Shown here one piece after another: positions 1 through 9,900 of a stretch of DNA of 32,403 nt. This DNA is from Burkholderiales bacterium (GTDB lineage: Bacteria; Pseudomonadota; Gammaproteobacteria; Burkholderiales; Burkholderiaceae_C), in contig JAGWLR010000036.1 of the NCBI GenBank assembly GCA_028864885.1, forward strand, positions 1 through 32,403, read 5' to 3'. Under the pieces are notes generated by a model. That model saw only the letters and a list, made by a program, of their open reading frames with translations, had not been told where the DNA came from and ran no database searches. Position numbers and translations under genes: made by a program. Numbering within the stretch: position 1 is the stretch's first letter; each line of letters begins with the position of its first letter.

Positions 1-452
1 GCCAGCGTGCTGCCAGCTCGCAAGGCCTCTGACATCAGCCCCACCACCCGCATGGCGTCTCGCCGCCGTTCACGCTGAAGGTAAAGCGTGCCCGCGGCTG
101 TCACCATAGGGCCGACCACGGGCCAGCGCCCCACCTCGGCCTTCGACACAAACCGGGACGGCTCGATCGCATTGATCGCAACAATGTCCAGCCACGAGAT
201 GTGATTTGCCACGATCAGCTTGGCCCCAGCGTGGGGGGAGCCCTGTGACTCAAGCGTGATGCCCAGCACTTTGAGAAGCTGGGCGGACCATTCGCGAGTC
301 AGCTCCATGCGTTCACGCTCAGACTTGCCGTGCACGCGCACATACACCAGCAGCAAACCCTGGAGGATGTGCAGCAACACCCTGGCGAGACGCCACAGCG
401 CCACCGGCCACATCCACAGAGAAGCCCCTTGCACGCCTACTGCGATCGACAT
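1..452 (-). CDS. plsC: 1-acyl-sn-glycerol-3-phosphate acyltransferase (PlsC family), 3' end off window
   Basis: This gene is cut by the left window edge; 150 codons from the ATG at 452 are visible. PlsC enzymes move an acyl chain onto lysophosphatidic acid at the inner membrane to make phosphatidic acid. Seen directly: a hydrophobic N-terminal segment (about residues 12-38) that could anchor the protein, the acyltransferase motif I NHISWLD at residues 83-89 (catalytic HX4D, His84 and Asp89), and a downstream block FVSKAEVGRWPVVG (101-114) that matches the family's motif II region. The start lies 13 nt after the stop of the dihydroorotase-like gene on the same strand, so it is probably the last or a late gene of the yqgE-pyr operon. 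The family is clear; the exact acyl donor and lyso-lipid substrate are inferred. Confidence 0.88.
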   Translation of the reverse strand, partial: MSIAVGVQGASLWMWPVALWRLARVLLHILQGLLLVYVRVHGKSERERMELTREWSAQLLKVLGITLESQGSPHAGAKLIVANHISWLDIVAINAIEPSRFVSKAEVGRWPVVGPMVTAAGTLYLQRERRRDAMRVVGLMSEALRAGSTL

Positions 453-465
453 ATGCGAATCAGCT

Positions 466-1797
466 TCAGGCAGACAAGCGATCGTGGGCCACCTGCCCCG
501 CCACCAGGGTCAGACAGACCCGGCCCGCCAATTCAAACCCGGTCGATTCGAAGGCAAACGGTGTGTGCTTGCCCTGGCTGACCAACACGTCGGGCTTGAC
601 CTGCCAGCGTTGCGAGGGATCGAACACACAGACATCGGCCACGCCACCGGCAACCAATCGGCCGGCGCTGGAGGCCAAAGATCCGAGCGCATCGCCCAGA
701 ACTTTGACTGGCCCTGTGGTGACGGCTGCCAGCGCGCGGCGCAATGGGGCGGCATCGGGTTGATCCGACAGATCGGCTTGAGCCCACTTCATGGCCAAAC
801 TCAGCAAGAGCTCCAGACCCGTAGCGCCTGGCACGGCCTCACCGAACGGCAAAGCCTTTTCGTCTTCACTGACTGGCGTGTGATCAGACACCAGTGCATC
901 CAAAGTGCCATCAAGCAACCCCGCCTGCAATGCATCGCGGTCACGCCCCTGACGCAGCGGTGGGGTCACCCGCATGGCCGAGTTGAAGTAGCCAATATCC
1001 ACATCGGTCAACATCAAGGAATTGATGCTGACATCGGCCGTGATTGGCAACTTCTGGGCCTTGGCCTGGCGTACCAGCTCAACGCCGGCCGCACTCGAGA
1101 TGCGACACAGATGCACCCGGGCGCCAGTGGCTCGAACCAGCTCGACGATGGTGTGGATGGCGATGGTTTCGGCACTCACAGGCACACCAGACAGGCCCAG
1201 CCGCGTGGCAACGGAACCACTGGCCGCCACGCCCTTGCCCAACCAAGCATCCTGCGGACGCAGCCAGACGGTGTACCCAAACGTGGCGGCGTACTGCAAG
1301 GCACGCGTCAAGACCTGGGTGTCCTTGATCGGCACTTCGGCTTGTGAGTACCCCACACAGCCGGCCTCATGCAACTCTGCCATTTCTGTAAGGGTTTCAC
1401 CCTTCAAGCCACGGGTGAGTGCCCCCAGAGGAAACAATCGGCATCGGCTGAGTTTGCGAGCACGCAGCTTCAACATTTCAACCAGTCCGGGCTCGTCCAG
1501 CGCCGGGTCGGTATCGGGCAGACACACCACGCTGGTGACGCCACCAGCCGCTGCCGCAGCCAGTTCGGACTCGAGCATGCCTTCATGCTCATACCCTGGC
1601 TCACGCAAACGGGCTGCCAGATCCACCAGGCCAGGGGCCACGATCAGCCCCTGTGCGTTGATCACACGGTCAGGCGTGAAATCGTTGCTCGCTTGGCCAA
1701 TGGCGCTGATGCGGCCCGACGTGATGGCCAGGTCTCCGATCTGGTCGAGCCCGGATGCGGGATCTACCAGGCGTCCGTTTTGGATCAGGATCTTCAT
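466..1797 (-). CDS. pyrC: Non-catalytic dihydroorotase-like subunit (PyrC'/PyrX type)
   Basis: This 443-residue protein has the fold signature of dihydroorotase: an N-terminal beta-rich segment, then [10 protein letters not shown] at 59-68. Active enzymes read DxHxHxREPG here; this protein has Ala61 and Arg63 in place of the two metal-binding histidines. The later histidine motifs are also changed: VWLRPQD where an HCE-type site is expected, VHLCRISS instead of HxCHxS, and ADVSINSL instead of the TPHHL-type motif. The aspartate in DALVSDHTP remains. In Pseudomonas the analogous PyrC' is inactive and is needed to assemble aspartate carbamoyltransferase dodecamers; the same structural role is inferred here. 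Its ATG overlaps the pyrB stop in an ATGA, consistent with matched production of the two subunits. A separate active pyrC should exist elsewhere in the genome. The family call is firm, and loss of activity is strongly indicated. Confidence 0.93.
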   Translation of the reverse strand: MKILIQNGRLVDPASGLDQIGDLAITSGRISAIGQASNDFTPDRVINAQGLIVAPGLVDLAARLREPGYEHEGMLESELAAAAAGGVTSVVCLPDTDPALDEPGLVEMLKLRARKLSRCRLFPLGALTRGLKGETLTEMAELHEAGCVGYSQAEVPIKDTQVLTRALQYAATFGYTVWLRPQDAWLGKGVAASGSVATRLGLSGVPVSAETIAIHTIVELVRATGARVHLCRISSAAGVELVRQAKAQKLPITADVSINSLMLTDVDIGYFNSAMRVTPPLRQGRDRDALQAGLLDGTLDALVSDHTPVSEDEKALPFGEAVPGATGLELLLSLAMKWAQADLSDQPDAAPLRRALAAVTTGPVKVLGDALGSLASSAGRLVAGGVADVCVFDPSQRWQVKPDVLVSQGKHTPFAFESTGFELAGRVCLTLVAGQVAHDRLSA

Positions 1798-2777
1798 GCT
1801 TCGTTGCCTGCAATGATGGACATGACCGCCATGCGCACGGCGATACCAAAGGTCACTTGAGGAAGGATCACGCTTTGCTTGCCATCGGCCACGGCCGAGT
1901 CGATTTCGACACCGCGGTTGATAGGCCCCGGGTGCATGACAATGGCATCAGGCTTGGCCAGTGCAAGCTTTTCTTCTGTCAGACCAAACTCTTTGAAGAA
2001 CTCGCCGGCGCTGGGCAACATGCCGCCCGACATGCGTTCGTTTTGCAACCGAAGCATGATCACCACATCGGCATCCTTGATGCCCTCGCTCATGTCATGG
2101 CAGACACGCACGCCCATGTCACGCAGGTCACCGGGCACCAATGTGCGCGGGCCCACTACGCGCACCTCTGGCACCCCCAAGGTGGTCAGCGCATGGATGT
2201 TGGATCGCGCCACCCGCGAGTGCACGATGTCGCCCACGATGGCCACAGTCAGGTTACTGAAATCCTGCTTGTAGTGCCGGATGGTGTACATGTCCAGCAA
2301 AGCCTGCGTGGGGTGTGCATGGCGCCCATCACCGGCGTTGACCACGTGCACATGAGGTGCCACATGCTGCGCGATCAGATAGGGCGCACCGGATTCAGAG
2401 TGGCGCACGATGAACATGTCGGCGCTCATCGCGCTCAGGTTGGCAATGGTGTCAAGCAGGCTTTCGCCCTTGGAGGCGGACGAGCGTGCAATGTCCAGGT
2501 TGATGACGTCGGCGCTCAGTCGCTTGGCGGCAATTTCAAACGTCGTGCGCGTGCGCGTGCTGTTCTCAAAGAACAGGTTGAAAACGCTCTTGCCGCGCAG
2601 CAAGGGCACCTTCTTCACTTCGCGATCATTGACGCTCAGAAAGGTCTCGGCCGTGTCGAGGATCTGGTGAATGATGCCCTTGGGCAAGCCTTCGGTCGAC
2701 AACAGGTGAATCAATTCACCATGGCTGTTGAGTTGCGGATTGCGTTGGGGCTTTTTGATGGAGGCAGACACGGTCAT
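1794..2777 (-). CDS. pyrB: Aspartate carbamoyltransferase catalytic subunit
   Basis: PyrB condenses carbamoyl phosphate with L-aspartate to carbamoyl-aspartate in the cytoplasm, the first committed step of pyrimidine synthesis. The carbamoyl-phosphate-binding motif [12 protein letters not shown] is present near residue 70, followed by the family block [18 protein letters not shown] and, near the C-terminus, [12 protein letters not shown]. The length (327 residues) is normal for a catalytic chain. I chose the ATG at 2777 over a TTG one codon upstream because it forms a TGATG overlap with the pyrR stop and has GAGGG 4 nt before it. The 3' end overlaps the dihydroorotase-like gene by 4 nt. No pyrI regulatory chain is nearby, which fits the class of enzyme that uses a PyrC'-like partner instead. 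Confidence 0.97.
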   Translation of the reverse strand: MTVSASIKKPQRNPQLNSHGELIHLLSTEGLPKGIIHQILDTAETFLSVNDREVKKVPLLRGKSVFNLFFENSTRTRTTFEIAAKRLSADVINLDIARSSASKGESLLDTIANLSAMSADMFIVRHSESGAPYLIAQHVAPHVHVVNAGDGRHAHPTQALLDMYTIRHYKQDFSNLTVAIVGDIVHSRVARSNIHALTTLGVPEVRVVGPRTLVPGDLRDMGVRVCHDMSEGIKDADVVIMLRLQNERMSGGMLPSAGEFFKEFGLTEEKLALAKPDAIVMHPGPINRGVEIDSAVADGKQSVILPQVTFGIAVRMAVMSIIAGNEA

Positions 2778-3310
2778 CAAACCCTCGAGAAATGGAATTG
2801 AAAGTGGCCATCTTCAGCGCGATCCAGCGAGACGCGTTGATCTTCAGGCAGTGTGATGCGAGCGGCGGAGAATGCCGGCTCAATGGGCAATTGGCGAGCA
2901 CCGCGGTCGACCAGCACGGCTAAGGTGACGCTGGACGGGCGACCAAAGTCAAACAACTCATTGATGACGGCACGCGTGGTGCGGCCGGTGTAGAGCACAT
3001 CGTCGATCAAAATGATGTGACGGCCCTCAACTTCAAACGGCAAATGCGTGGCATCTGTGGTGGACGCCATACCGCGAGAGCTGAAATCATCGCGGTGCAA
3101 GGCAGAAGAGATCACGCCGTGCGGCAAGCTCATGGCCAAATCGCGCGCCAAACGTTCGGCCAGCCAAGCCCCGCCGGACCACACCCCGACCAACACGGTT
3201 TCCGGGTGCTGGATCAGTCGTCTCACACCGTTGAGCAAGGCTCCGTAAAGGGCTTCGGCATCCAGATGAAGGCTGTTGTGAACAGCGGGAGGGGTCTGAG
3301 GTGAGGTCAT
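2777..3310 (-). CDS. pyrR: PyrR: bifunctional uracil phosphoribosyltransferase / pyr regulator
   Basis: This is a 177-residue PRTase-fold protein. The PRPP-binding loop is [14 protein letters not shown] (about 101-114), and the N-terminal part carries [15 protein letters not shown] and the HRDDFS segment typical of PyrR. PyrR makes UMP from uracil and PRPP and, in Gram-positives, binds pyr mRNA to control attenuation. Whether RNA binding is kept in betaproteobacteria cannot be judged from this sequence, and I see no obvious PyrR attenuator ahead of pyrB because pyrR runs directly into it. The start overlaps the ruvX stop (ATGA) and the stop overlaps pyrB (TGATG), so it lies inside a translationally coupled chain. 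Confidence 0.95.
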   Translation of the reverse strand: MTSPQTPPAVHNSLHLDAEALYGALLNGVRRLIQHPETVLVGVWSGGAWLAERLARDLAMSLPHGVISSALHRDDFSSRGMASTTDATHLPFEVEGRHIILIDDVLYTGRTTRAVINELFDFGRPSSVTLAVLVDRGARQLPIEPAFSAARITLPEDQRVSLDRAEDGHFQFHFSRV

Positions 3311-3708
3311 GACTGGGCGAAGTGTTCGTTGAAAAACTGCTGGAGGATGATGGCTGCGGATTCGGCATCCAGATCACGCCCCCCCGCTTGCTGCGCTTCG
3401 GTGGTCGAATAGCGCTCGTCGACTTCATGAACTGGCAGGCGATAGCGGCCCTGCAACTGTCTGGCGAACTTGCGAGCCCGCGCGGTGTTTTCGTGCTCGG
3501 CACCGTCAGGGTGAAATGGCACACCGACCACCAGCGCGTCCGGCTGCCATTCTTCGATGAAGCGGCCGATCTGGGTGAACCGGGCATCTCCCTCTGCGGC
3601 AATCGTGCGCAAAGGCTGCGCCTGGCGCATCATGCTGTTGCCCGATGCCACGCCCACACGCTTGAGTCCGTAGTCAAACGCCAGATAGGTGCGAGTGGGC
3701 TCGCTCAT
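3307..3708 (-). CDS. ruvX: Putative pre-16S rRNA nuclease / Holliday junction resolvase-like protein
   Basis: This 133-residue RNase H-fold protein is of the YqgF/RuvX family. The acidic active-site positions can be seen: Asp12 in LAFDYGLKRVGVASG, VDERYST around 96-102, and the aspartates of RDLDAESAAIIL (111-122). E. coli YqgF takes part in 5' maturation of 16S rRNA, while the name RuvX reflects the resolvase-like fold. The gene overlaps yqgE upstream and pyrR downstream through ATGA junctions; the yqgE-ruvX pairing is widespread in proteobacteria. Length and motifs are ordinary, and nothing suggests a defect. Confidence 0.95.
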   Translation of the reverse strand: MSEPTRTYLAFDYGLKRVGVASGNSMMRQAQPLRTIAAEGDARFTQIGRFIEEWQPDALVVGVPFHPDGAEHENTARARKFARQLQGRYRLPVHEVDERYSTTEAQQAGGRDLDAESAAIILQQFFNEHFAQS

Positions 3709-4292
3709 GCGTGACCGGCCTCGCCCATCAGGAAGCCTCGGTCAATCCCCAGCAAAGACAGCGCCTTGTCGTAACGCTCTTCTATCGGGATGTCGAAGAT
3801 GATGTCAGCCTGGGCATCGACGGTCAGCCAACCGTTGCGGGAAATTTCTTCTTCCAGTTGGCCGGCGCTCCATCCCGAGTAGCCCAAGGTTACCAGCACC
3901 TTTTTGGGTCCTGCTCCGTGCGACAGCGCTTCCAGCACATCCCGCGAGGTTGTCATTTCCAGGCCACCCGGGATTTTCAGGGTCGAACTGTAATGGCCGC
4001 CCTCCTCGCCCAAACTTTCGTGCAGCACGAAGCCGCGCTCTGTTTGAACAGGCCCCCCGAAAAACACGGGTGCATCGGACAGGTCTGAACGGTCGAGGTT
4101 CAGATCCACCTTGTCAAACAGGTTTTTGAGCTTGATGTCGATGGGGCGGTTGATGACCAACCCGAGCGCGCCATTCTCGGTATGCTCGCACATGTAAACC
4201 ACCGCACCCGCGAAATTGCCATCAGCCATACCGGGCATGGCAATCAGGAACTGATTGGTGAGGTTGATGGTTGGTTTTCCGCCTTCAGACAT
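3705..4292 (-). CDS. yqgE: YqgE/AlgH family protein (DUF179)
   Basis: This conserved protein of the UPF0301/AlgH family has no firmly assigned biochemical activity. Recognisable blocks are NLTNQFLIAMPGM near the N-terminus, VYMCEHTENGALGLVINRP, FFGGPVQTERGFVLH, MTTSRDVLEALS and the C-terminal AGHA ending that E. coli YqgE also has. Two starts are possible: ATG 4313 (202 residues) and ATG 4292 (195 residues). I prefer 4292 because it places NLTNQFLIAMPG about ten residues from the start, as I recall for relatives; neither has a well-spaced Shine-Dalgarno. If 4313 is used, its start codon shares a CATG with the photolyase start on the other strand. It is the first gene of the coupled pyr operon. 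Confidence 0.93.
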   Translation of the reverse strand: MSEGGKPTINLTNQFLIAMPGMADGNFAGAVVYMCEHTENGALGLVINRPIDIKLKNLFDKVDLNLDRSDLSDAPVFFGGPVQTERGFVLHESLGEEGGHYSSTLKIPGGLEMTTSRDVLEALSHGAGPKKVLVTLGYSGWSAGQLEEEISRNGWLTVDAQADIIFDIPIEERYDKALSLLGIDRGFLMGEAGHA

Positions 4293-4311
4293 GGTTTGAA
4301 TTTTAGACGAC

Positions 4312-5760
4312 ATGACCGAACAGATTGATGCCTCCTTGGTGTGGTTTCGCCGTGATCTGCGCTGTACTGACCACGCCGCCCTGTATTACGCACTCAAGGG
4401 AGCCAAACGCGTCTGGTGTGCGTTTGTGCTGGACACCGACATCCTGGACCCGCTGCCGCGTCAAGATCGCCGGGTGAGCTTCATTTTGAAGAGCCTGCAA
4501 GAGCTGCACCAGGGTTTACAGGACCTGAGCCGAGGCGCTGGTGGGCTGGTCGTTCGCCATGGCAGCAGCCGCGACGTGATCCCCCGACTGGCCGCCCAAC
4601 TGGGCGTGCAGGCTGTGTTTGCCAACCACGATGACGACCCGATGGCCTTGGCCCGCGACGCGGCCATCAGAGGCAAGCTCAGCGACATCGGCGCCGCCCT
4701 TTACACGACCAAGGACCATGTCATCTTCGAGCGAAACGAAGTGCTGACCGGTCAAGGCACGCCCTATGGGGTGTTCACGCCCTATAAAAAAGCCTGGCTG
4801 AACAAGGTTGACGATTTTTATCTCAAGCCCTACCCCATTCAACCCTACGCCAACGCTTTGGCCCCGATCCCTGCTGATTTGGCCGGTTGGCACGTAGGCG
4901 GAATGGCCGTGCCTTCCGAGGCCGACATCGGTTTTGAGCCTTGCCCGGACCTGAAAATCCCATGCGGGATGTCGGGGGCACAACAACTGCTGGATGACTT
5001 TCTGCACCGCATCGAGCACTACCATGAGACCCGAGACTTCCCTGGCGTCAAAGGCCCCAGCTACCTCTCGACCCACCTGCGTTTTGGCACGCTGTCGATT
5101 CGCCAGGCTGCCAGCATGGCCCACAAAAGAGCCCAACTTAAATCAGAAGGGGCTCAAACTTGGCTATCTGAGCTTATCTGGCGTGATTTTTATCATCAGA
5201 TCTTATTTCACCACCCCCATGTCATCGACCACAGCTACAAGCGCGAGTACGACAAAATCAAATGGGCCAGCGGGGCTACGGCCAACGCCCACTTCAAAGC
5301 GTGGTGCCAGGGCCTGACCGGTTACCCCTTGGTGGATGCTGCCATGCGCCAGCTGAACCAGACCGGTTACATGCACAACCGGCTGCGCATGGTGACCGCC
5401 AGTTTCTTGACCAAAGATCTGGGCATCGACTGGCGGCGCGGCGCGGCCTACTTTGCCGAGCAGTTGCTGGATTTCGATCTGGCGGCCAACAACGGCGGCT
5501 GGCAATGGGCGGCATCGACGGGCTGTGATGCGCAGCCTTATTTCCGCATCTTCAACCCGATCAGCCAAAGCAAGAAGTTCGACCCTGCGGGCAAATTCAT
5601 CCGACGCTATGTGCCGGAACTAGCCGAGTTGCCGGATGCCGCCATCCACGCCCCTTGGCTGGCAGGCTTCACCCCGAGCGGCTACCCGGCGCCCATCGTG
5701 GATCACGATGTGGCCCGTGCAGACACACTGAAGCGATTTGAAGTGGTGAAGAAAACGTGA
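4312..5760 (+). CDS. phrB: Deoxyribodipyrimidine photo-lyase (class I)
   Basis: This 482-residue flavoprotein would repair cyclobutane pyrimidine dimers using blue light. The N-terminal alpha/beta antenna domain starts with SLVWFRRDLRCTDHAAL. The C-terminal FAD domain shows the class I signature blocks: WLSELIWRDFYHQIL (284-298), TGYPLVDAAMRQLNQTGYMHNRLRM (336-360, broken here only for naming), LLDFDLAANNGGWQWAASTG (385-404) and YFRIFNPISQSKKFDP (410-425). The length matches bacterial class I enzymes (about 470-500). It is divergent from yqgE with at most 19 nt between the start codons, so its promoter must lie inside yqgE; no clear Shine-Dalgarno is visible. Its 3' end converges with the diguanylate cyclase gene, 24 nt away. 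Confidence 0.96.
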   Translation: MTEQIDASLVWFRRDLRCTDHAALYYALKGAKRVWCAFVLDTDILDPLPRQDRRVSFILKSLQELHQGLQDLSRGAGGLVVRHGSSRDVIPRLAAQLGVQAVFANHDDDPMALARDAAIRGKLSDIGAALYTTKDHVIFERNEVLTGQGTPYGVFTPYKKAWLNKVDDFYLKPYPIQPYANALAPIPADLAGWHVGGMAVPSEADIGFEPCPDLKIPCGMSGAQQLLDDFLHRIEHYHETRDFPGVKGPSYLSTHLRFGTLSIRQAASMAHKRAQLKSEGAQTWLSELIWRDFYHQILFHHPHVIDHSYKREYDKIKWASGATANAHFKAWCQGLTGYPLVDAAMRQLNQTGYMHNRLRMVTASFLTKDLGIDWRRGAAYFAEQLLDFDLAANNGGWQWAASTGCDAQPYFRIFNPISQSKKFDPAGKFIRRYVPELAELPDAAIHAPWLAGFTPSGYPAPIVDHDVARADTLKRFEVVKKT

Positions 5761-5784
5761 ACGTGCTCAGACCGAGCGCCAGGC

Positions 5785-6912
5785 TCAGAACAGTTCGACG
5801 TCGCCGATGTGGTCGCCTTCGACCTTGATGACGCCCTCGCGCACCAGCGTTTCATAGCTCAGGACACGGTTGCGCCCTTGGTGCTTGGCCTGATAGACGC
5901 CCTGATCGGCGCGCGAAAAAGCCTGGCTGGGCGTATCTTGCAGTTGCACTTCGGTAAATCCCACGCTGACTGTCACCGTTTTGACCTGCGGGAAAAGATA
6001 TGACTCGACGTTGGTACGGAAACGCTCAAAAGCAGCCCGGGCGTCGTCTTCGGTGCCCCCACGGAGCAGGATGACAAATTCTTCACCACCAAAGCGATAC
6101 AGACGGTCGTAATGCCGGAAGGACTGACGCATGATGCGCGCCACCAGCACCAGCACTTCGTCGCCGATCAGGTGACCAAAACCGTCATTGACCCGCTTGA
6201 AATGGTCAATGTCGACCACCCCCAGCCAATAGCCAGTTTTGGTCTGGGCGCGACGTTCGACCGTCGCCTCCATGGAGGTGTCGACCACCGGCATGGAGGC
6301 CTTCAAGAAGGTTGCATCGAAGGTCTGGCGGTTGAGCAGACCTGTCAGCGTGTCTCGCTGGCTGGACTCGAGCAAGTTCTGGAAGTTGCCAAACACCCGC
6401 AACAAGGTCTGGATGGGGCGAAGGGTTTCCAGAGACAACGGTAGCTCGGAACGAACCTCCAAGACCCCAGGTAGGCCCACCTCGACCAACAAGGGCAACA
6501 CGGTCACGCACCGATCGCCCTCGTTTTGCTGGGCCACCAGCAAAGCATCGGCCTGCGCATCGGTTTGCTCCAGCGAACGCCCTTCCACGGCTTGCTGACG
6601 CGTCGGGAAATCATTGAACGCGGGCAAGGAATCCAGATCTACCCAGGGTGGGTCGCTGATCGACAACTGGTTGCGACGCGCCAAACCGCTGCACAACCAG
6701 CGACGGACTTCATCATCGCGTCCCACCAGCCGGTACACGCCCACGCTGCTGACGGTATTGAGCAGCTCCAACACCCCTTGCGCCAGAGTCACGTCTAACT
6801 GCTCGCGATCGCGCTGAGCCGTCAGGTCGGCCAAATGGGAAATGGCCTCCTCAGCGACTTGAACGCGCTCGCCTGTTAGCAAACTGGAAGGTGACTGGAT
6901 CACAGCAGACAT
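5785..6912 (-). CDS. GGDEF diguanylate cyclase at the end of the Pil-Chp operon
   Basis: This 375-residue soluble protein has an N-terminal sensory region (about 20-160; GAF-like in size, but not confidently assigned) and a C-terminal GGDEF domain. The active site is GGEEF at 275-279, with DIDHFKRVNDGFGHLIGDEVL upstream. The product-inhibition I-site RxxD is present as RHYD (266-269), exactly five residues before GGEEF, so feedback control by c-di-GMP is expected. No EAL domain or membrane segment is seen. The gene overlaps the chpA stop in a TGATG, implying translational coupling and a role in surface motility control. The protein ends in a tail after the catalytic domain, GDHIGDVELF, that resembles the tail of the CheZ-like protein at 31708-32208. 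Synthesis of c-di-GMP is inferred from intact motifs. Confidence 0.94.
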   Translation of the reverse strand: MSAVIQSPSSLLTGERVQVAEEAISHLADLTAQRDREQLDVTLAQGVLELLNTVSSVGVYRLVGRDDEVRRWLCSGLARRNQLSISDPPWVDLDSLPAFNDFPTRQQAVEGRSLEQTDAQADALLVAQQNEGDRCVTVLPLLVEVGLPGVLEVRSELPLSLETLRPIQTLLRVFGNFQNLLESSQRDTLTGLLNRQTFDATFLKASMPVVDTSMEATVERRAQTKTGYWLGVVDIDHFKRVNDGFGHLIGDEVLVLVARIMRQSFRHYDRLYRFGGEEFVILLRGGTEDDARAAFERFRTNVESYLFPQVKTVTVSVGFTEVQLQDTPSQAFSRADQGVYQAKHQGRNRVLSYETLVREGVIKVEGDHIGDVELF

Positions 6913-9900
6913 CAGCCCTCGGTGGTGGATTGGGTTGGAACAGCCTGAGCCGCAGCATAACGCGAGACCAGGGCCAACAACTCCTCTTCGCCGTACGGCT
7001 TACCGAGGTAGTGGTTGGCGCCCAACTCTTCGGCGTAATCACGATGCTTCTGGGCGATGCGAGAGGTAATCATGATCACGGGCAAATGAGTCAGTCTGGA
7101 ATCACTGCGAATGTTACGGAGCAGGTCGAAACCATCCATGCGAGGCATCTCAATATCTGATAACACCACGGTAGGAGATTCCGTTGCCAGTATTTCGAGC
7201 GCTTCCAGCCCATCTTTAGCCAAAAGTACGCGATATCCCTCGCGCGAAAGCAGGCGTTGTGTGACCCTTCGCACAGTCAGCGAGTCATCGACCACCAGCA
7301 CCAGTGGCGGCAAGACCTCGGCAGGCTCGGCCGGGATCATGGGTGTCCCCCCTGCTGCCTGCTGCGCTACTTCGCCCCCGGCGTGCTCGACGAAGGCCTC
7401 AGCGGTGTAGGCATGCGCCTTGTCACCATAAACCGTTGCCAAAGCCACCGGGTTGTAGATCAGCGAAACCGCACCAGAGGCCAGCAAGGTCATGCCTGCC
7501 AAACCAGGCAGACGCGACAACTGCGGCCCGAGGTTCTTCACGACCACTTCCTGATTGCCCAGCACTTCATCCACGTGCAACGCGACCCGTTGCTGGGCCG
7601 AGCGCACGATCACGATCGGCAAAGAACGTCCTTGCTCGACGCCACGGGGGCTCAATTGCAGCAAGGCTCCTAGCCAATAGAAGGGCAGCACCATGTCGCC
7701 AAAATGGTAGGCCGCGGTGCGATAGGCCTGCTCGACCTCCGCTGGCTTGGCCCGACGGACCATTTCGATCAAGTGGGTCGGCACGGCGATGTTGACCTGG
7801 CCGCAACGCAGCATCACCACCTTGGTCACCGCAGTCGTCAAGGGCAAGACCAGGGTGAAACTGGTGCCCTTGCCGGTCGTTGTTCCCGTTTCGATGCGGC
7901 CACCCATGGCGTTGACTTCGGAGCGGACCACGTCCATGCCAATGCCACGTCCAGCCAACTCGGTCACCGTGTCGGCGGTCGAGAAGCCCGGGGTGAAGAT
8001 CAACTGAGCCAGTTCGGATTCGCTCGGGGTTGCATCAGCTTGGAGGATGCCCATCTTCAACGCCTTCTGACGAATGCGTTCGAGGTTAAGGCCAGCCCCA
8101 TCGTCTCGGAATTCGATGGCGACTTCATTGCCTTCTTGGCGCAACGCCACCACGATGGTTCCGGCGGGATCTTTGCCAGCTGCCGTGCGTTGTTCTGGGC
8201 TTTCGATGCCGTGGGTCACACAGTTGCGCAGCAGGTGTTCAAACGAACCGGTCATCCGCTCCAGCACACCCCGGTCGACCTCAGTGGCGCCGCCGAGGAT
8301 GTCCAGTCGCACCTGTTTGCCGGTTTCCTTGGCGGCTTGTCGCACCACCCGGTACAGGCGATCCGACAGCCCTTCGAATTCGACCATGCGGGTCCGCAAC
8401 AGATCGTCTTGCAAGTCACGTGTCAAACGCGCTTGCGCAGCGATCTGGTCTTCTGCGGTTTCCAGCGAACGCAAGAGGGTGCGCTGCACCGTGTGAACGT
8501 CGTTGACCGACTCCGCCATCATCCGGGTCAATTCCTGGAATCGGGTATAGCGGTCAAATTCCAGCGGATCGAATTCCTGGCTGGCCGCACGAGCAGCTTC
8601 CATGCGGGTCGCCAACTGGGTTTCAGCCTGAAATTCGATGTCACGCAATTGCTGGCGCAAACGATCCAGGTTGTCCGTCAGGTCGTTCAAGGAACCCCGA
8701 ATCTGCCCCACTTGGGCGGCCAGACGCGTGCGGGTGATACTGACTTCGCCCGCATGATTGACCAAGCGGTCAAGCAATTGCGGACGGACACGCACCACAC
8801 CTTGGGCGCCTTGCTGGGCATCCCGCATGGGGCGCACCACGGCCCCGGTGCTGATTTGCGGCAAAGCAGACCAGTCGATGACCCGTGTATCTACCGCAGG
8901 CGCAGCAGCAGACTCGGCCTCAGCCGAGGTCAATTCGGTCGGTTGCGTGGACTCGGATACCGTCAGCTCAGCAGACTCGATCGCCTCGGCCGCAGCAACT
9001 TCCGGCTCAACCACCTCTGGCTCTGCCAGCAACTCATGAACGGCAACGGCAGGCTGATCCGGCTCGAGTGCCTTGCTGGTTTGCTCTTCGTAAGCCTGTG
9101 CGTCTCGGCGGCGCAGCACTTCGAACACTTCGACCAAGCGATCAACCCGGCTCTCCAGGGGCTCGACATCGTCGCGCTCGACCTTGCCGCCTGCCAGCAT
9201 CTTTTCAATGCTGGACTCCATCCGGTGCGCCAATTCGCCCAACCGCATGGCGCCAGCCAAACGGGCACCACCCTTGAAGGTGTGCAGCGTGCGCAAGCAT
9301 GCCGACGCGGCCGAAGCCTGGTGAGGGGCATCCAACCACTGGCGGACCTGAGACGCCAACTCGGGCAACAACTCCTGGGCCTCTTCTTCAAAGATCGGGA
9401 ACAAGTCGGCATCAACGTTGTCTTCTGCGTCGATGTCCTCGTCTTCGATCCAGTTGAGGTCTTGGCCTCCACCCACGGAAGCCACACGGGTGACCTCACC
9501 GGTAGGTGCCAGAGGCTCCAGTGCCTTGAATTCAGGCAGCCCCAACGGGGCCGGCTGGGTCACATACTCAGGCTCAAATGACTCAGGTGCAACTGCCTCG
9601 GCGGGCGCTTCGGCCACCACAACAGGCTCTTCGTCGAACAAAGGCAGATCCACTTCAGAGACCGGCTCTTGCACGACTTCTGCGGCTTCGACAACTTCCG
9701 CCACCTCGTCCAGCGCACCCGCGGCGCTGGGCTGCGCCTCGGTCACGGGCAGGTAGTCTTCCTCGGGCTCTTGATCGGCCACCAGAATGCGCGCTTCCAG
9801 CCGTCTTGAAGCATCCTGGTCGTAGTCTTCGAGACGCTTGATCAATTCGGCAGATGGCGCGCGCAGGAACCCCGCTGCGAATTGATGCAACAGCCGCCGA

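Noticed and set aside
1755-2801. 348-codon plus-strand frame opposite pyrB
   Set aside because: It is His-rich shadow translation across a conserved gene and has no support.
7704-9581. 625-codon open frame on the plus strand opposite chpA (and others at 11154-12311 and 220-1347)
   Set aside because: It lies wholly antisense to a gene with clear domains, has no recognisable motifs and a biased composition rich in His, Gln, Arg and Gly. Long antisense frames are expected opposite GC-rich coding sequence.
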